From positions 1-64,000 of the forward strand of contig NZ_JACSQG010000003.1 of NCBI RefSeq assembly GCF_014836765.1: a stretch of DNA of 64,000 nt. Reading direction: 5' to 3'. The translations under genes were made by a program, and so were the position numbers. Each line of letters starts with the position of its first letter. Within the stretch, counting starts at the first letter, position 1. Of the stretch, positions 27,146 through 36,152 are shown in pieces. The notes under the pieces are model-generated. The model ran no database searches. It had not been told where the DNA came from and was given only the letters and a program-made list of their open reading frames with translations. The stretch is from Serpens gallinarum (GTDB lineage Bacteria > Pseudomonadota > Gammaproteobacteria > Pseudomonadales > Pseudomonadaceae).

Positions 27146-27505
27146 TTCGAACATCTTTCTGGAACTTTGGCGCCCCTCTGGAACGCTTCTTTGCTGCCCA
27201 AGTGCATACCGGCTCTCACCCCAACTCGCTGGATGCCATGCTGGACAAGCGCGTGGATGCTGCGTTTGTGGTCAGTGAGAGTGCCGGTGATTACCTGGCA
27301 CGGGACCTCATCGACCAGAGCACCCTGCGCGTACTCTGGCGTTCCGCGCCGATTCACTACGACCCGTACGTCTTCCGGGGTGGGTTATGTGCAGGGCTCA
27401 CTTCTCGCGGATTTTTTTGCATCCCAGTACGCGACGGGGTTTGCGCCCGTCGGTCATGAGCATTACCAATCGCTGCTGCGTTTCATACAACCTGAAACGC
27501 CCTGA
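27146..27505 (+). pseudogene. Remnant of a PhnD-type phosphonate/phosphite-binding protein gene
   Basis: Only a C-terminal part of an ABC substrate-binding protein is readable. One frame gives FGAPLERFFAAQVHTGSHP, RVDAAFVVSESAGDYLARDL and LRVLWRSAPIHYDPYVFRG, which match the PhnD-like fold. After about position 27380 the likely continuation (GFAPVGHEHYQSLLRFIQ) is in a different frame, so there is a frameshift. The N-terminal half, signal peptide and any ABC partner genes are absent. It is a degraded gene. Confidence 0.7.
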
Positions 27506-27545
27506 TTGACCGGTTCGGTTGTCCGTGCAGTAATCGGCAATCAGC

Positions 27546-28448
27546 ATGCCCTCTGAACGGACAACGACCGTGCAAAAACAGATGAGCGACACGAATACCC
27601 GCGGATGGATCAATGGATTCATTGGCATGCTTATCTTCAGCGGCTCGCTGCCTGCGACGCGAGTGGCGGTGCTGGAGTTGGATCCCGTTTTCCTGACGGG
27701 CGCCCGCGCGACCATTGCCGGCGTTCTGGCCCTGGGGCTTGTGTTGTTTTTCAAGGAGCAGCGTCCTGCTCGACATCAGTTGCTGTCCTTGGCCATTGTT
27801 GCGATGGGCGTTGTCGTCGGCTTTCCGTTGCTAACGGCCTTGGCTCTGCAGTACGTGACGTCGGCCCACTCCATTGTTTTTCTCGGCTTACTGCCTCTGG
27901 CAACGGCCGCGTTTGGCGTTCTGCGCGGCGGTGAACGCCCCCGTCCCGTATTCTGGTTCTTCTCGATGATGGGCAGCCTTCTGGTGGTTGGCTTCGCTGT
28001 GTCCCAAGGCGTTAGCGCATCGCTGAAGGGAGATGTGCTTATGCTGCTGGCTATCCTCGTGTGCGGTCTCGGCTATGCCGAAGGTGCGCAACTGTCCAGG
28101 ACGCTGGGCGGCTGGCAGGTAATCTCCTGGGCGCTGTTGCTGTCATTGCCGGTCATGGCGTTGCTGGCCGGGTTGTTGATGCCGGTGTCGTTTGCCGAGG
28201 TCAGTTTGCCGGCCTGGATGAGCCTGGCGTACGTGTCGGTGTTCAGCATGTTGATCGGCTTTGTGTTCTGGTATCGCGGCCTGGCCCAGGGTGGCATTGC
28301 GGCCGTTGGGCAACTGCAGTTGCTGCAGCCCTTCTTCGGCCTGGCGTTGGCCGCCACCTTGCTTCACGAACGGGTCAGCTTGGGCATGCTGGGCGTAACC
28401 CTGGCGGTGATTCTCTGTGTGGCGGGTGCGAAACGCTTTTCCAGGTAA
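27546..28448 (+). CDS. EamA/DMT family exporter
   Basis: A 300-residue membrane protein with ten predicted helices in two EamA repeats (about 20-140 and 160-298). Typical signals are GARATIAGVLALGLVLFF and FWYRGLAQGGIAAVGQLQLLQPFF near the end. Members export metabolites and amino acids; the substrate is unknown. The start is uncertain: ATG at 27546, GTG at 27570 or ATG at 27582, none with a strong ribosome site. It follows the PhnD remnant directly, so its original promoter context may have been altered. Confidence 0.88.
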   Translation: MPSERTTTVQKQMSDTNTRGWINGFIGMLIFSGSLPATRVAVLELDPVFLTGARATIAGVLALGLVLFFKEQRPARHQLLSLAIVAMGVVVGFPLLTALALQYVTSAHSIVFLGLLPLATAAFGVLRGGERPRPVFWFFSMMGSLLVVGFAVSQGVSASLKGDVLMLLAILVCGLGYAEGAQLSRTLGGWQVISWALLLSLPVMALLAGLLMPVSFAEVSLPAWMSLAYVSVFSMLIGFVFWYRGLAQGGIAAVGQLQLLQPFFGLALAATLLHERVSLGMLGVTLAVILCVAGAKRFSR

Positions 28449-28471
28449 AAAAGCGCAGCAGCATCGGCTGA

Positions 28472-29341
<870 letters not shown>

Positions 29342-29464
29342 CGAGCGCGTCAGAGCACTGGGGTAAACCTGTGGGAGTGGACGCCACGCCCTCGTGGCAA
29401 GTGCCAGAGGGCAGCGTCCCGCCGTGTCGGTAGATAGCGCTTTACATCTTTCGAGTAACTGTGA

Positions 29465-29894
29465 ATGAAAAAGAATGTCTTTGTATTCAGCAGGTTGGAT
29501 TCGGAATATGTGCTGCGGCTTGAGGATAATTTCAACGTCACGCAACTCGACCCTCAAGGCGATATCGACGCCCAATACGCTGCGGCGCTGCCTGAAGCCC
29601 ACGGCCTGCTGGGTGTGGGACGCGCGCTGGGCAGGGCGCAGCTCGCCCAGGCAGGCCGCCTGGAAGTGATCTCGACGATTTCGGTGGGCTACGACAACTA
29701 CGACCTGGATTACCTCAACGAGCGCGGTATTCTGCTGACCAATACGCCGGACGTGCTGACCGAGACCACCGCCGACCTGGGCTTCGCGTTGCTGATCAGC
29801 GCTGCGCGTCGGATTGCCCCTGGATAACCTGGAAAAGGCACTGCTGGGTGGTACGCCACGTTACCGCGTAAATCCGCAGGTGCGAGGGGCATAA
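29465..29894 (+). pseudogene. GhrB-type D-2-hydroxyacid dehydrogenase with a large internal deletion
   Basis: The first 118 codons encode a normal N-terminus of a glyoxylate/2-ketogluconate reductase (start MKKNVFVFSRLDSEYVLRL, then ISVGYDNYDLDYLNERGI and DVLTETTADLGFALL). The frame then stops at 29825-29827. Just before that stop, in another frame, the last 24 residues of the same family are readable (LDNLEKALLGGTPRYRVNP, ending with TAA at 29892-29894). About 180 codons in between, with the NAD-binding loop and catalytic Arg/Glu/His, are missing. No functional enzyme can result. Confidence 0.85.
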
Positions 29895-29912
29895 CTCTCC
29901 ACCTTCCTAGCT

Positions 29913-29954
29913 TCATCCTGCGCGAGACACGCAGGATGACGTGAGCGCAGCGAT
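29913..29954. repeat. REP-like hairpin, left copy (inverted relative to 31305-31338)
   Basis: The hairpin TCATCCTGCG, 7-nt loop, CGCAGGATGA is followed by CGTGAGCGCAGCGAT. The stretch 29931-29954 recurs, inverted and with one mismatch, at 31305-31328 on the other side of the MFS gene. A run of ten C residues follows at 29957-29966. Confidence 0.65.
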
Positions 29955-29978
29955 TTCCCCCCCCCCGCGCCGGCATCG

Positions 29979-31150
29979 TCAAACTTTGCGAAACTCGCGA
30001 AACGCCATCACCAACAGCCCGCCGATGAGCAGCACCCCCAGCACGCAATACGCCAGGCTGGCGGTCAGCACACCCAGATGATCCGCTGCCCAACCCACGG
30101 CCAGGGTCGGCAGGATGGTACCCAAATAGCCGATGGTGTAGAACGAGGCGATCATCCGACCGCGCTCCGCTTCCGTTGAGGAGTGGGCGACCACGGTTAG
30201 CCCGGCCATGAATGAAATGCCATGGCCCAGGCCGATGGTGATCACCGCCGCTAGGAAGATCGCAAATGAGTGGCTGTACAGCGACACGCCAAGCATCGCC
30301 AGACCCAGTCCCATCAGCGCAAAGCCGAGGCGGGCGGACGAGTGCAGAGCCAGGCGTGAGGCCGGAATCTGAATGCTGGCGGAAATCATCAAGATCACGC
30401 CAATGGACAGACCGCTGATCACGGGGCCGTGCCACGGCAGCATTTCGTCCAGCATGCTCGGTGCGAGGGAAGCGAGCAGGCTGAACAGCGCCGAGGCACA
30501 GAAGACGCCCATCGACGCCAGCAAAAATCGCGTCAGGCGCGCTCGCTCCGGCAGGGCGAAGCCAGGCATGAAGGACAGCTGACCAGTCAATGTTTCCCTG
30601 ACAGGCAGCCGGATGCGCATCAAGGCGATCAGGCAGGCCAGCACCGCGATGAACACCACGATATACGGCAGGCGTAATGGCCACGGTAGCCATTGCGCCA
30701 GAGCGCCGCAGACGATGGGTCCCATGCCGAAGCCGGCCATGGTCGTGGTGGTGGCGACCACCGGAGCCTGCTTGCTCCACGCCTGCGGCGCATATTTGAT
30801 CAGCGCAATGGTTGCCGAGGTGCTGGCCATTCCCGAGGCGACGCCGGAAATGAAACGGCCAATGCCCAGGACCCACTCGCTCTGCGCCACCGCGCAGAGG
30901 CTCAAACCCAGCAACATGACCACTAGGGCAATTTTCAGCACCCGGGCCGGCCCCATGTAGCCAACCAAACGCCCCAGAAATAGAAACGCGACAATCGCCC
31001 CCACCATGTAGTACACGAAAATGGCAGTAATGCCGCTGGTCGGCAGTTGCCAGGCGTTTTGGTAGAGGGGAAACAACGGGCTGATCAGCGAGGCGCCAAT
31101 CGTGGCGGCAGTCAGCGCCAGGGCGATGGTAATAAAGTCTCTGCGCCCAT
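29979..31150 (-). pseudogene. MFS transporter gene with N-terminal frameshift
   Basis: The long frame (29979-31076, 365 codons) encodes a 12-TM-type MFS protein but starts in the middle of TM1 (FPLYQNAW). Upstream, the same frame continues without a start codon as RRDFITIALALTAATIGAS, the missing TM1 half. An ATG at 31150 is out of frame by one base: a single missing C would turn ATG-GGC-GCA into ATG-GGC-CGC and restore MGRRDF. As it stands, normal translation would make either a 12-residue peptide or a protein lacking part of TM1. It may be a recent mutation or a sequencing error. The drug/metabolite substrate is unknown. Confidence 0.75.
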
Positions 31151-31304
31151 AACTGTCGAAGGAGTATCAGACATGTATCAAGCCTTGCACGAGCGTGCGG
31201 TATACGAGTTGGGCGCGCGGAGGCGGGGAAGGTAGCAAAGCGGACCGGGTGCGCATGGTAGCACTGCATAGACGCTGGCTGAATTGGCTCATTGTCAACA
31301 CAAC

Positions 31305-31338
31305 ATCGCTGCGCTCACGCCATCCTGCACGCGCAGGA
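31305..31338. repeat. REP-like hairpin, right copy
   Basis: Positions 31305-31328 are the inverted copy (23 of 24 bases) of 29931-29954, and with GCAGGA at 31333-31338 they form a hairpin with stem TCCTGC. Together the two copies bracket the frameshifted MFS gene at a distance of about 1.35 kb. Confidence 0.65.
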
Positions 31339-31357
31339 CGAGAGTATTAAGAGAGCC

Positions 31358-31393
31358 AAAAGCACACCGCCCGCCAAGAAGGCGGGCGGTGTG
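31358..31393 (-). terminator. Terminator of the carboxynorspermidine operon
   Basis: A perfect 13-bp stem CACACCGCCCGCC/GGCGGGCGGTGTG with a 5-nt loop is followed, on the minus strand, by TTTT. It begins 5 nt after the stop codon of the dehydrogenase gene. Confidence 0.9.
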
Positions 31394-31397
31394 TGGG

Positions 31398-32642
31398 TCA
31401 GGCCAACTGATCCCAGGGTCGGTCGCCGTTGGCGTCCTTGATGCGGGTGGGCAGGCCCATCTGGTCAAGCAAGGTGAGGAACGGCGCGGCAGGCAGTTCC
31501 TCGACGTTGACCATGCGCTTGGCATCCCATTCGCCGCTGACGATCAGGCGCGCGGCGGCCACCGGTGGAACGCCGGCGGTGTAGGAAATGCCCTGGCTGT
31601 CCGTCTCGGCGTAGGCGTCCTCGTGGTCGGCGACGTTGTAGATCAACAGTTCGCGTTCTTGGCCGTCCCTGGTGCCCTTGATCAAATCGCCAATGCAGGT
31701 CTTTCCGGTGTAACCCGGTGCCAGCGAGGCGGGATCAGGTAGCACGGCCTTGACCACTTTGAGCGGGACGACTTCCAGGCCTTCCGCGGTTTTCACCGGC
31801 TGCTCCGACAGCAGGCCGAGGTTCTTCAGCACGGTGAACACATTGATGTAGTGCTCACCGAAGCTCATCCAGAAGCGGATGTTCGGCACGTTGAGGTTTT
31901 TCGACAGCGAATGCACCTCGTCATGCCCGGTGAGGTACAGGTTCTGCTTGCCCACAACCGGCAGGTCGTCGGTGCGCTTAACCTCAAACATCGTGTTACT
32001 GGTCCATTGACTGTTCTGCCAGCTCCACACTTGGCCGGTAAACTCGCGGAAGTTGATTTCCGGGTCGAAGTTGGTGGCGAAGTACTTGCCGTGGGAACCT
32101 GCATTGACGTCGAGGATGTCGATCGAGTCGATCTGGTCGAAGTGCCGCTCGGCCGCCAACGCTGCCCAGGCATTGACCACACCCGGATCGAAGCCGGCGC
32201 CGAGAATCGCCGTGACGCCTTTTTCCTGGCACTCGGCCAGGTGGTTCCATTCGTAGTTGCCATACCACGGCGGGGTCTCGCAGATCTTGCCCGGCTCTTC
32301 GTGAATGGCGGTGTCGAGATACGCCGCTCCGGTCTCCATGCAGGCGCGCAGCACCGACATGTTGAGGAATGCCGAACCGACGTTGATGACGATCTGTGAA
32401 TCGGTTTCGCGGATCAGCGACTTGGTCGCTTCGATATCCAGCGCGTTCAAGGCGTAGGCCTTGATTTCAGCTGGAACCTTGAGGCTCTCCTTGGCCTTGA
32501 CGCTTTCGATGATGGCCTGGCATTTGTCGACACTGCGTGAGGCAATGGCGATCTGGCCGAGTTCATCATTGTGTTGCGCACACTTATGGGCCACAACCTT
32601 GGCCACACCTCCTGCACCGATGATCAGAACGTTTCTCTTCAT
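31398..32642 (-). CDS. Carboxynorspermidine dehydrogenase/synthase (saccharopine dehydrogenase family)
   Basis: The 414-residue enzyme condenses a diamine (putrescine or diaminopropane) with aspartate semialdehyde and reduces the product to carboxy(nor)spermidine. The Rossmann motif VLIIGAGGVAKVVAHKCAQH opens the protein, and GAGFDPGVVNAWAALA is characteristic of the CASDH/CANSDH group. It follows nspC by 20 nt with GAGGGAGATAA as ribosome site, so both are one operon. A strong terminator follows. The context with nspC separates it from lysine-pathway saccharopine dehydrogenases. Confidence 0.93.
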   Translation of the reverse strand: MKRNVLIIGAGGVAKVVAHKCAQHNDELGQIAIASRSVDKCQAIIESVKAKESLKVPAEIKAYALNALDIEATKSLIRETDSQIVINVGSAFLNMSVLRACMETGAAYLDTAIHEEPGKICETPPWYGNYEWNHLAECQEKGVTAILGAGFDPGVVNAWAALAAERHFDQIDSIDILDVNAGSHGKYFATNFDPEINFREFTGQVWSWQNSQWTSNTMFEVKRTDDLPVVGKQNLYLTGHDEVHSLSKNLNVPNIRFWMSFGEHYINVFTVLKNLGLLSEQPVKTAEGLEVVPLKVVKAVLPDPASLAPGYTGKTCIGDLIKGTRDGQERELLIYNVADHEDAYAETDSQGISYTAGVPPVAAARLIVSGEWDAKRMVNVEELPAAPFLTLLDQMGLPTRIKDANGDRPWDQLA

Positions 32643-32662
32643 TTATCTCCCTCACTGCCGCC

Positions 32663-33760
32663 TCAGGAGAGGCTGGACAGATAGTCGTCGAAACCAAACT
32701 CGCGAACCAACTCGACGTCGCCATCGAGTTGACGCACGGCGATGGCCGGCATCTTGAGTCCGTTGAACCAGTTTTTCTTGACCATGGTGTAACCCGCCGC
32801 GTCGATGAACGACAGCCGATCGCCGATGGTCAGCGGACGATCGAATTGGTACTCGCCGAAGATGTCACCCGCAAGACAGGACTTTCCGCACACCATATAA
32901 GTGTGCTCGCCCTCGCAGGGTTCCATCTTGGCATCCTGACGGTAGATCAGCAGATCGAGCATGTGTGCTTCGATGGAGCTGTCCACCACCGCCAGATTCT
33001 TGCCGTTGTACAGGGTATCGAGCACGGTCACTTCCAGGGATGCGCTCTGGGTGATCGCCGCTTCGCCTGGCTCCAGGTAGACCTGCACGCCGTAACGTTC
33101 CGAGAAGGCTTTCAGGCGCGCGCAGAAGGCGTCCAGCGGGTAGCCTTCGCCAGTGAAATGGATGCCGCCACCCAGGCTGACCCATTGCACCTGGTGCAGC
33201 AGATGGCCGAAGCGCTCCTCAATGGTGGTGAGCATCTGATCGAACAGCTCAAAGCTGCCGTTCTCGCAATTGTTGTGGAACATGAAGCCGGAAATCTGCT
33301 CGATGACGCCTTCGATCTTCACCGGGTCCCATTCTCCCAGACGGCTGAACGGACGCGCTGGGTCGGCCAGCAAGTAGTCGGAGCTGCTCACCTGCGGGTT
33401 GACGCGCAAGCCGCGCACCGCACCGCTGGAAGCTTCGGCGAAGCGCTGCAGCTGGCCAATGGAGTTGAAGATGACCTTGTCGGAGTTGCCCAGCATCTCG
33501 TCGATTTCGTCATCGGCCCAGGCCACGCTGTAGGCGTGGGTTTCGCCGGCGAACTTCTGGCGGCCCAGCTTGAGCTCGTACAGCGACGACGAGGTTGTGC
33601 CGTCCATGTACTGCTGCATCAGGTCGAAGACCGACCAGGTGGCAAAGCACTTGAGCGCCAGCAGGGCCTTGGCCCCGGACTGCTCGCGTACGTAGGCAAT
33701 CTTCTCAAGATTGACCAGCAGCTTCTGTTTGTCGATCAGGTAATAAGGTGTCTTGATCAT
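32663..33760 (-). CDS. nspC: Carboxynorspermidine/carboxyspermidine decarboxylase
   Basis: This 365-residue fold-III PLP enzyme, related to alanine racemase and DAP decarboxylase, removes CO2 from carboxy(nor)spermidine to give (nor)spermidine. The PLP lysine is Lys37 in LLALKCFATWS; the phosphate-binding SLGGGIHFTGEGYP and the active-site CGKSCLAGD motifs are present. It is the first gene of the operon with the dehydrogenase. A GC-rich hairpin (AGGGGG...CCCCCT, 33791-33809) lies in its leader and could influence expression. Confidence 0.94.
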   Translation of the reverse strand: MIKTPYYLIDKQKLLVNLEKIAYVREQSGAKALLALKCFATWSVFDLMQQYMDGTTSSSLYELKLGRQKFAGETHAYSVAWADDEIDEMLGNSDKVIFNSIGQLQRFAEASSGAVRGLRVNPQVSSSDYLLADPARPFSRLGEWDPVKIEGVIEQISGFMFHNNCENGSFELFDQMLTTIEERFGHLLHQVQWVSLGGGIHFTGEGYPLDAFCARLKAFSERYGVQVYLEPGEAAITQSASLEVTVLDTLYNGKNLAVVDSSIEAHMLDLLIYRQDAKMEPCEGEHTYMVCGKSCLAGDIFGEYQFDRPLTIGDRLSFIDAAGYTMVKKNWFNGLKMPAIAVRQLDGDVELVREFGFDDYLSSLS

Positions 33761-33790
33761 CTTGAAATCCGTGCCAATTCAGCCGGCAGA

Positions 33791-33809
33791 AGGGGGCAAT
33801 TGTCCCCCT
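33791..33809. other. Hairpin in the nspC leader
   Basis: The arms AGGGGG and CCCCCT around CAATTGT lie 31 nt upstream of the nspC start. It would fold in the mRNA leader; no T run follows. No function shown. Confidence 0.35.
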
Positions 33810-34019
33810 CCCATTAGAGGACGCGGATTGTGCCCACAACTGGCGATGACTGAAAGGTCGGCGAGCGATTTTGTGGTTATTCGTCGTGAATGTAGGGGGT
33901 GAGGATCGTGGGCAACTGTCTCTGGAGGGCCGATTTACCGCGACCTTCGGGTTTTAAGGGTACATTCTCCGCGGCCATAACTGGGCGGTGCCCGTGGACG
34001 TGTCTAGTTCGGAGTATAA

Positions 34020-34829
34020 ATGTTGACCTTGAATGTTGGGCCGCTGGCCTTGGCAGTGTCCCATGTGTTGCTGTTTGGCAGTTTGTTGCTGGCAATCTTC
34101 ACCGGCTGGTGGATCGGTCGGCGCGCTGGGCGCAATCCTGAACCTAACCTGTTTCGTTTGCTGCTGTTTGCCGTGCTGATCGCGCGGCTGGCGTTTGTCG
34201 TCCGCTATTTGGAGTACTACCAGGACGAGCTGTGGCGCGTGCTGGATATCCGTGACGGTGGCTTCATGGCCTGGCCCGGGGTGCTGGCCGGGCTGGCGCT
34301 GGGTCTCTGGCAGGCGTGGCGCAACCGGGAGTTGCGCAGGCCGCTTGGCGTGGCCTTGCTGGTGGGTGTGCTGAGTTGGGGAGGGAGTCATTTCGTCTGG
34401 CAGTCTCTGGAACAGGGCACGCGGCTGCCGGAGATGGCGCTATACGACAGCCAGGGCGCGCCGGTTGCGTTGAGCGACTACCAGGGCAAGCGTTTGATCA
34501 TCAACCTGTGGGCCACCTGGTGCCCGCCGTGCCGCAGGGAAATGCCGGTACTGGCCGAAGCACAGGCGCGTCACAGTGAGGTGACGTTTTTGTTCGTCAA
34601 TCAGGGCGAAGGACAGGGGGAGGTCAACCGCTTTATGGAAACCACCGAGCTGGGCCTGCGCAATGTGCTGCTCGACCAAGGTGGGCGTCTCGGCCAGCAC
34701 GTAGGCTCGCGGGCGTTGCCTACCACGCTGTTCTATGACGCCGAGGGTCGCCAGGTGGGCAGCCATCTCGGCGAATTGTCGCGGGCAAGCCTGGCGCATG
34801 CGCTGGAGACCGTGCACGGCGATCCGTAG
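34020..34829 (+). CDS. TlpA-like thioredoxin fused to an Lgt-like membrane domain
   Basis: A 269-residue protein. Residues 1-125 contain four hydrophobic segments whose order and motifs (ARLAFVVRYLEYYQD, RDGGFMAWPGVLAG) resemble prolipoprotein diacylglyceryl transferase. The catalytic HGG region of Lgt reads WPG, so it is probably only an anchor. Residues 135-265 are a TlpA/ResA-type thioredoxin with CPPC (Cys168, Cys171) and a cis-Pro in ALPTTLFYD, facing the periplasm. It lies upstream of the persulfide operon on the same strand, separated by a hairpin. A role in disulfide or persulfide reduction is inferred. Confidence 0.88.
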   Translation: MLTLNVGPLALAVSHVLLFGSLLLAIFTGWWIGRRAGRNPEPNLFRLLLFAVLIARLAFVVRYLEYYQDELWRVLDIRDGGFMAWPGVLAGLALGLWQAWRNRELRRPLGVALLVGVLSWGGSHFVWQSLEQGTRLPEMALYDSQGAPVALSDYQGKRLIINLWATWCPPCRREMPVLAEAQARHSEVTFLFVNQGEGQGEVNRFMETTELGLRNVLLDQGGRLGQHVGSRALPTTLFYDAEGRQVGSHLGELSRASLAHALETVHGDP

Positions 34830-34855
34830 CCGTAGCGCTGAAATAGCCAGGGTGC

Positions 34856-34899
34856 AACAACGCCGGGACCTGAGTGATTAAGGCCCGGCGTTGTTGTTT
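34856..34899 (+). terminator. Terminator behind the TlpA-fusion gene
   Basis: A 12-bp perfect stem AACAACGCCGGG/CCCGGCGTTGTT closes a 16-nt loop and is followed by GTTTCC. The T run is short, so efficiency is uncertain. It separates the thioredoxin gene from the bigR promoter. Confidence 0.65.
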
Positions 34900-34919
34900 C
34901 CGCAGAGCGCATTTGTTTC

Positions 34920-34948
34920 TTGAAAGATAATATATATAAGAATATATT
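34920..34948 (+). promoter_or_regulatory. bigR promoter with overlapping AT-rich operator
   Basis: A -35 TTGAAA (34920-34925), 17-nt spacer and -10 TATATT (34943-34948) lie 29 nt before the regulator gene. The inverted repeat AATATAT-N6-ATATATT (34929-34935 and 34942-34948) covers the spacer and the -10. BigR/SqrR repressors are known to bind AT-rich palindromes over their own promoters, so autorepression relieved by persulfide is the expected logic. Confidence 0.7.
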
Positions 34949-34977
34949 GTCTGCATCTTAAGTGAACGAAACCCTTA

Positions 34978-35310
34978 ATGGACACACATCCTCTTCCCCT
35001 GGACATCCAGAAACTGCGCGCCAATGCCGACAGCGCCGGGCAGTTGCTCAAGGCGTTGGCCAATCCCGATCGTTTGCTGCTGCTCTGTCAGCTGTCACAG
35101 GGCGAGCGCAACGTGAGTGAGCTGGAAGCGTTGCTGGGCATCCAGCAGCCGACGCTGTCCCAGCAGCTGGGCGTGTTGCGCCGGGAAGGCCTGGTGGAAA
35201 CCCGCCGCGATGGCAAGCAGATTTACTACCGGATCAGCAGCCCCGAGGCGCTGGCGGTAATTTCCACCCTGTATCAACTGTTTTGCGCCAAGAGTCGACA
35301 TGATCATTGA
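34978..35310 (+). CDS. bigR: BigR/SqrR-type persulfide-sensing ArsR repressor
   Basis: The 110-residue winged-helix protein has the recognition helix QQPTLSQQLGVLRREGLVETRR, close to BigR. The two cysteines that form a polysulfide bridge in BigR/SqrR are conserved here (Cys37 in LLLLCQL, Cys103 in LFCAK), whereas the ELCVC arsenic motif is absent. It leads an operon with two YeeE/YedE transporters, a persulfide dioxygenase and SulP, and its stop overlaps the next start. The start has only a weak ribosome site. Confidence 0.9.
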   Translation: MDTHPLPLDIQKLRANADSAGQLLKALANPDRLLLLCQLSQGERNVSELEALLGIQQPTLSQQLGVLRREGLVETRRDGKQIYYRISSPEALAVISTLYQLFCAKSRHDH

Positions 35311-35734
35311 TTGGGCACATTTCACGCCCTGGTCTTCATTGGCCGGCGGCGCGCTGATCGGCCTGGGCGCCGGTCTGTTCGTGATGTTGAACGGGCGTAT
35401 CGCCGGCATCAGCGGCTTGCTCGCCAGCTTGCTGGAGCGGGGCAGCGAAGGGCGCGGCGAAAAAGGCCTGTTTTTGCTGGGGATCCTGGTCGCGCCGCTG
35501 TTATGGCTGATCTTCTCCGCTCTGCCAGTGCCGCAATTCCAGACCAACTGGCTGGGTCTGCTGGTGGCCGGGTTGCTGGTCGGGGTAGGCACCCGTTATG
35601 GCTCCGGCTGCACCAGTGGCCATGGCGTGTGTGGCATTTCACGCCTGTCGCCCCGTTCCATGGCCGCAACCGCTGCGTTCATGGCCAGCGGTTTTGTCAC
35701 GGTGTTCGTGCTACGTCATCTGTGGGGAGGCTGA
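35300..35734 (+). CDS. pmpA: YeeE/YedE family sulfur transporter, first half (PmpA-like)
   Basis: The 144-residue membrane protein has about four to five helices. The family motif [20 protein letters not shown] contains two cysteines proposed in YeeE (TsuA) to relay thiosulfate. It overlaps bigR by 11 nt and is followed one nucleotide later by its partner. The same bigR-pmpA-pmpB arrangement is known from Agrobacterium and Xylella. The carried species (persulfide, thiosulfate or sulfite) is not settled. Confidence 0.9.
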   Translation: MIIDWAHFTPWSSLAGGALIGLGAGLFVMLNGRIAGISGLLASLLERGSEGRGEKGLFLLGILVAPLLWLIFSALPVPQFQTNWLGLLVAGLLVGVGTRYGSGCTSGHGVCGISRLSPRSMAATAAFMASGFVTVFVLRHLWGG

Positions 35735-35735
35735 T

Positions 35736-36152
35736 ATGCGCAAGGTGACTGCTTTTGCCGCCGGATTGCTGTTTGGCATCGGCTTGCTGCTGTCGGGCAT
35801 GGCCGATCCGGCCAAGGTCATTGGCTTTCTCGACCTGGCCGGCCACTGGGATCCCTCGCTGGCGCTGGTCATGGGCGGCGCGGTCGCCGTGGCCTTGCTG
35901 CCCTTTACCTGGGCGCGCCGGCAGACCCGTTCGCTGCTGAACGCTCCCATGCAACTGCCGCAGAAACGCGAACTGGATCGTCGTCTGATCGGCGGTAGTC
36001 TGCTGTTCGGGGTTGGGTGGGGCATCGCTGGCATCTGTCCGGGACCGGCGGTGGCGCTGATGCTCACCGGCTACTGGCAGATCCTGTTGTTCGTGTTGGC
36101 CATGTTCGCCGGAATGTGGCTGTTTTCTGTGCTGGAACGCCAGCGCGCCTGA
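35736..36152 (+). CDS. pmpB: YeeE/YedE family sulfur transporter, second half (PmpB-like)
   Basis: The 138-residue partner of PmpA has four hydrophobic helices and the motif GWGIAGICPGPAVALM with the conserved cysteine. The start MRKVTAFAAGLLFGIGLLLSG matches the family. A GGGAGGCTGAT ribosome site fixes the ATG at 35736. It should form the second half of a full-length YeeE-like unit with PmpA. Confidence 0.9.
   Translation: MRKVTAFAAGLLFGIGLLLSGMADPAKVIGFLDLAGHWDPSLALVMGGAVAVALLPFTWARRQTRSLLNAPMQLPQKRELDRRLIGGSLLFGVGWGIAGICPGPAVALMLTGYWQILLFVLAMFAGMWLFSVLERQRA

Noticed and set aside
29957..29966. Run of ten C residues as a phase-variation tract controlling the MFS gene
   Set aside because: It lies beyond the stop codon of the MFS gene, so slippage would not alter the protein. 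The frameshift is at the other end of the gene.
31141..31269. N-terminal extension of a minus-strand frame in another phase over the MFS region
   Set aside because: The translation is a shifted reading of the MFS gene, rich in Arg, Gly and His, and the hydrophobic MFS pattern is in the other frame.
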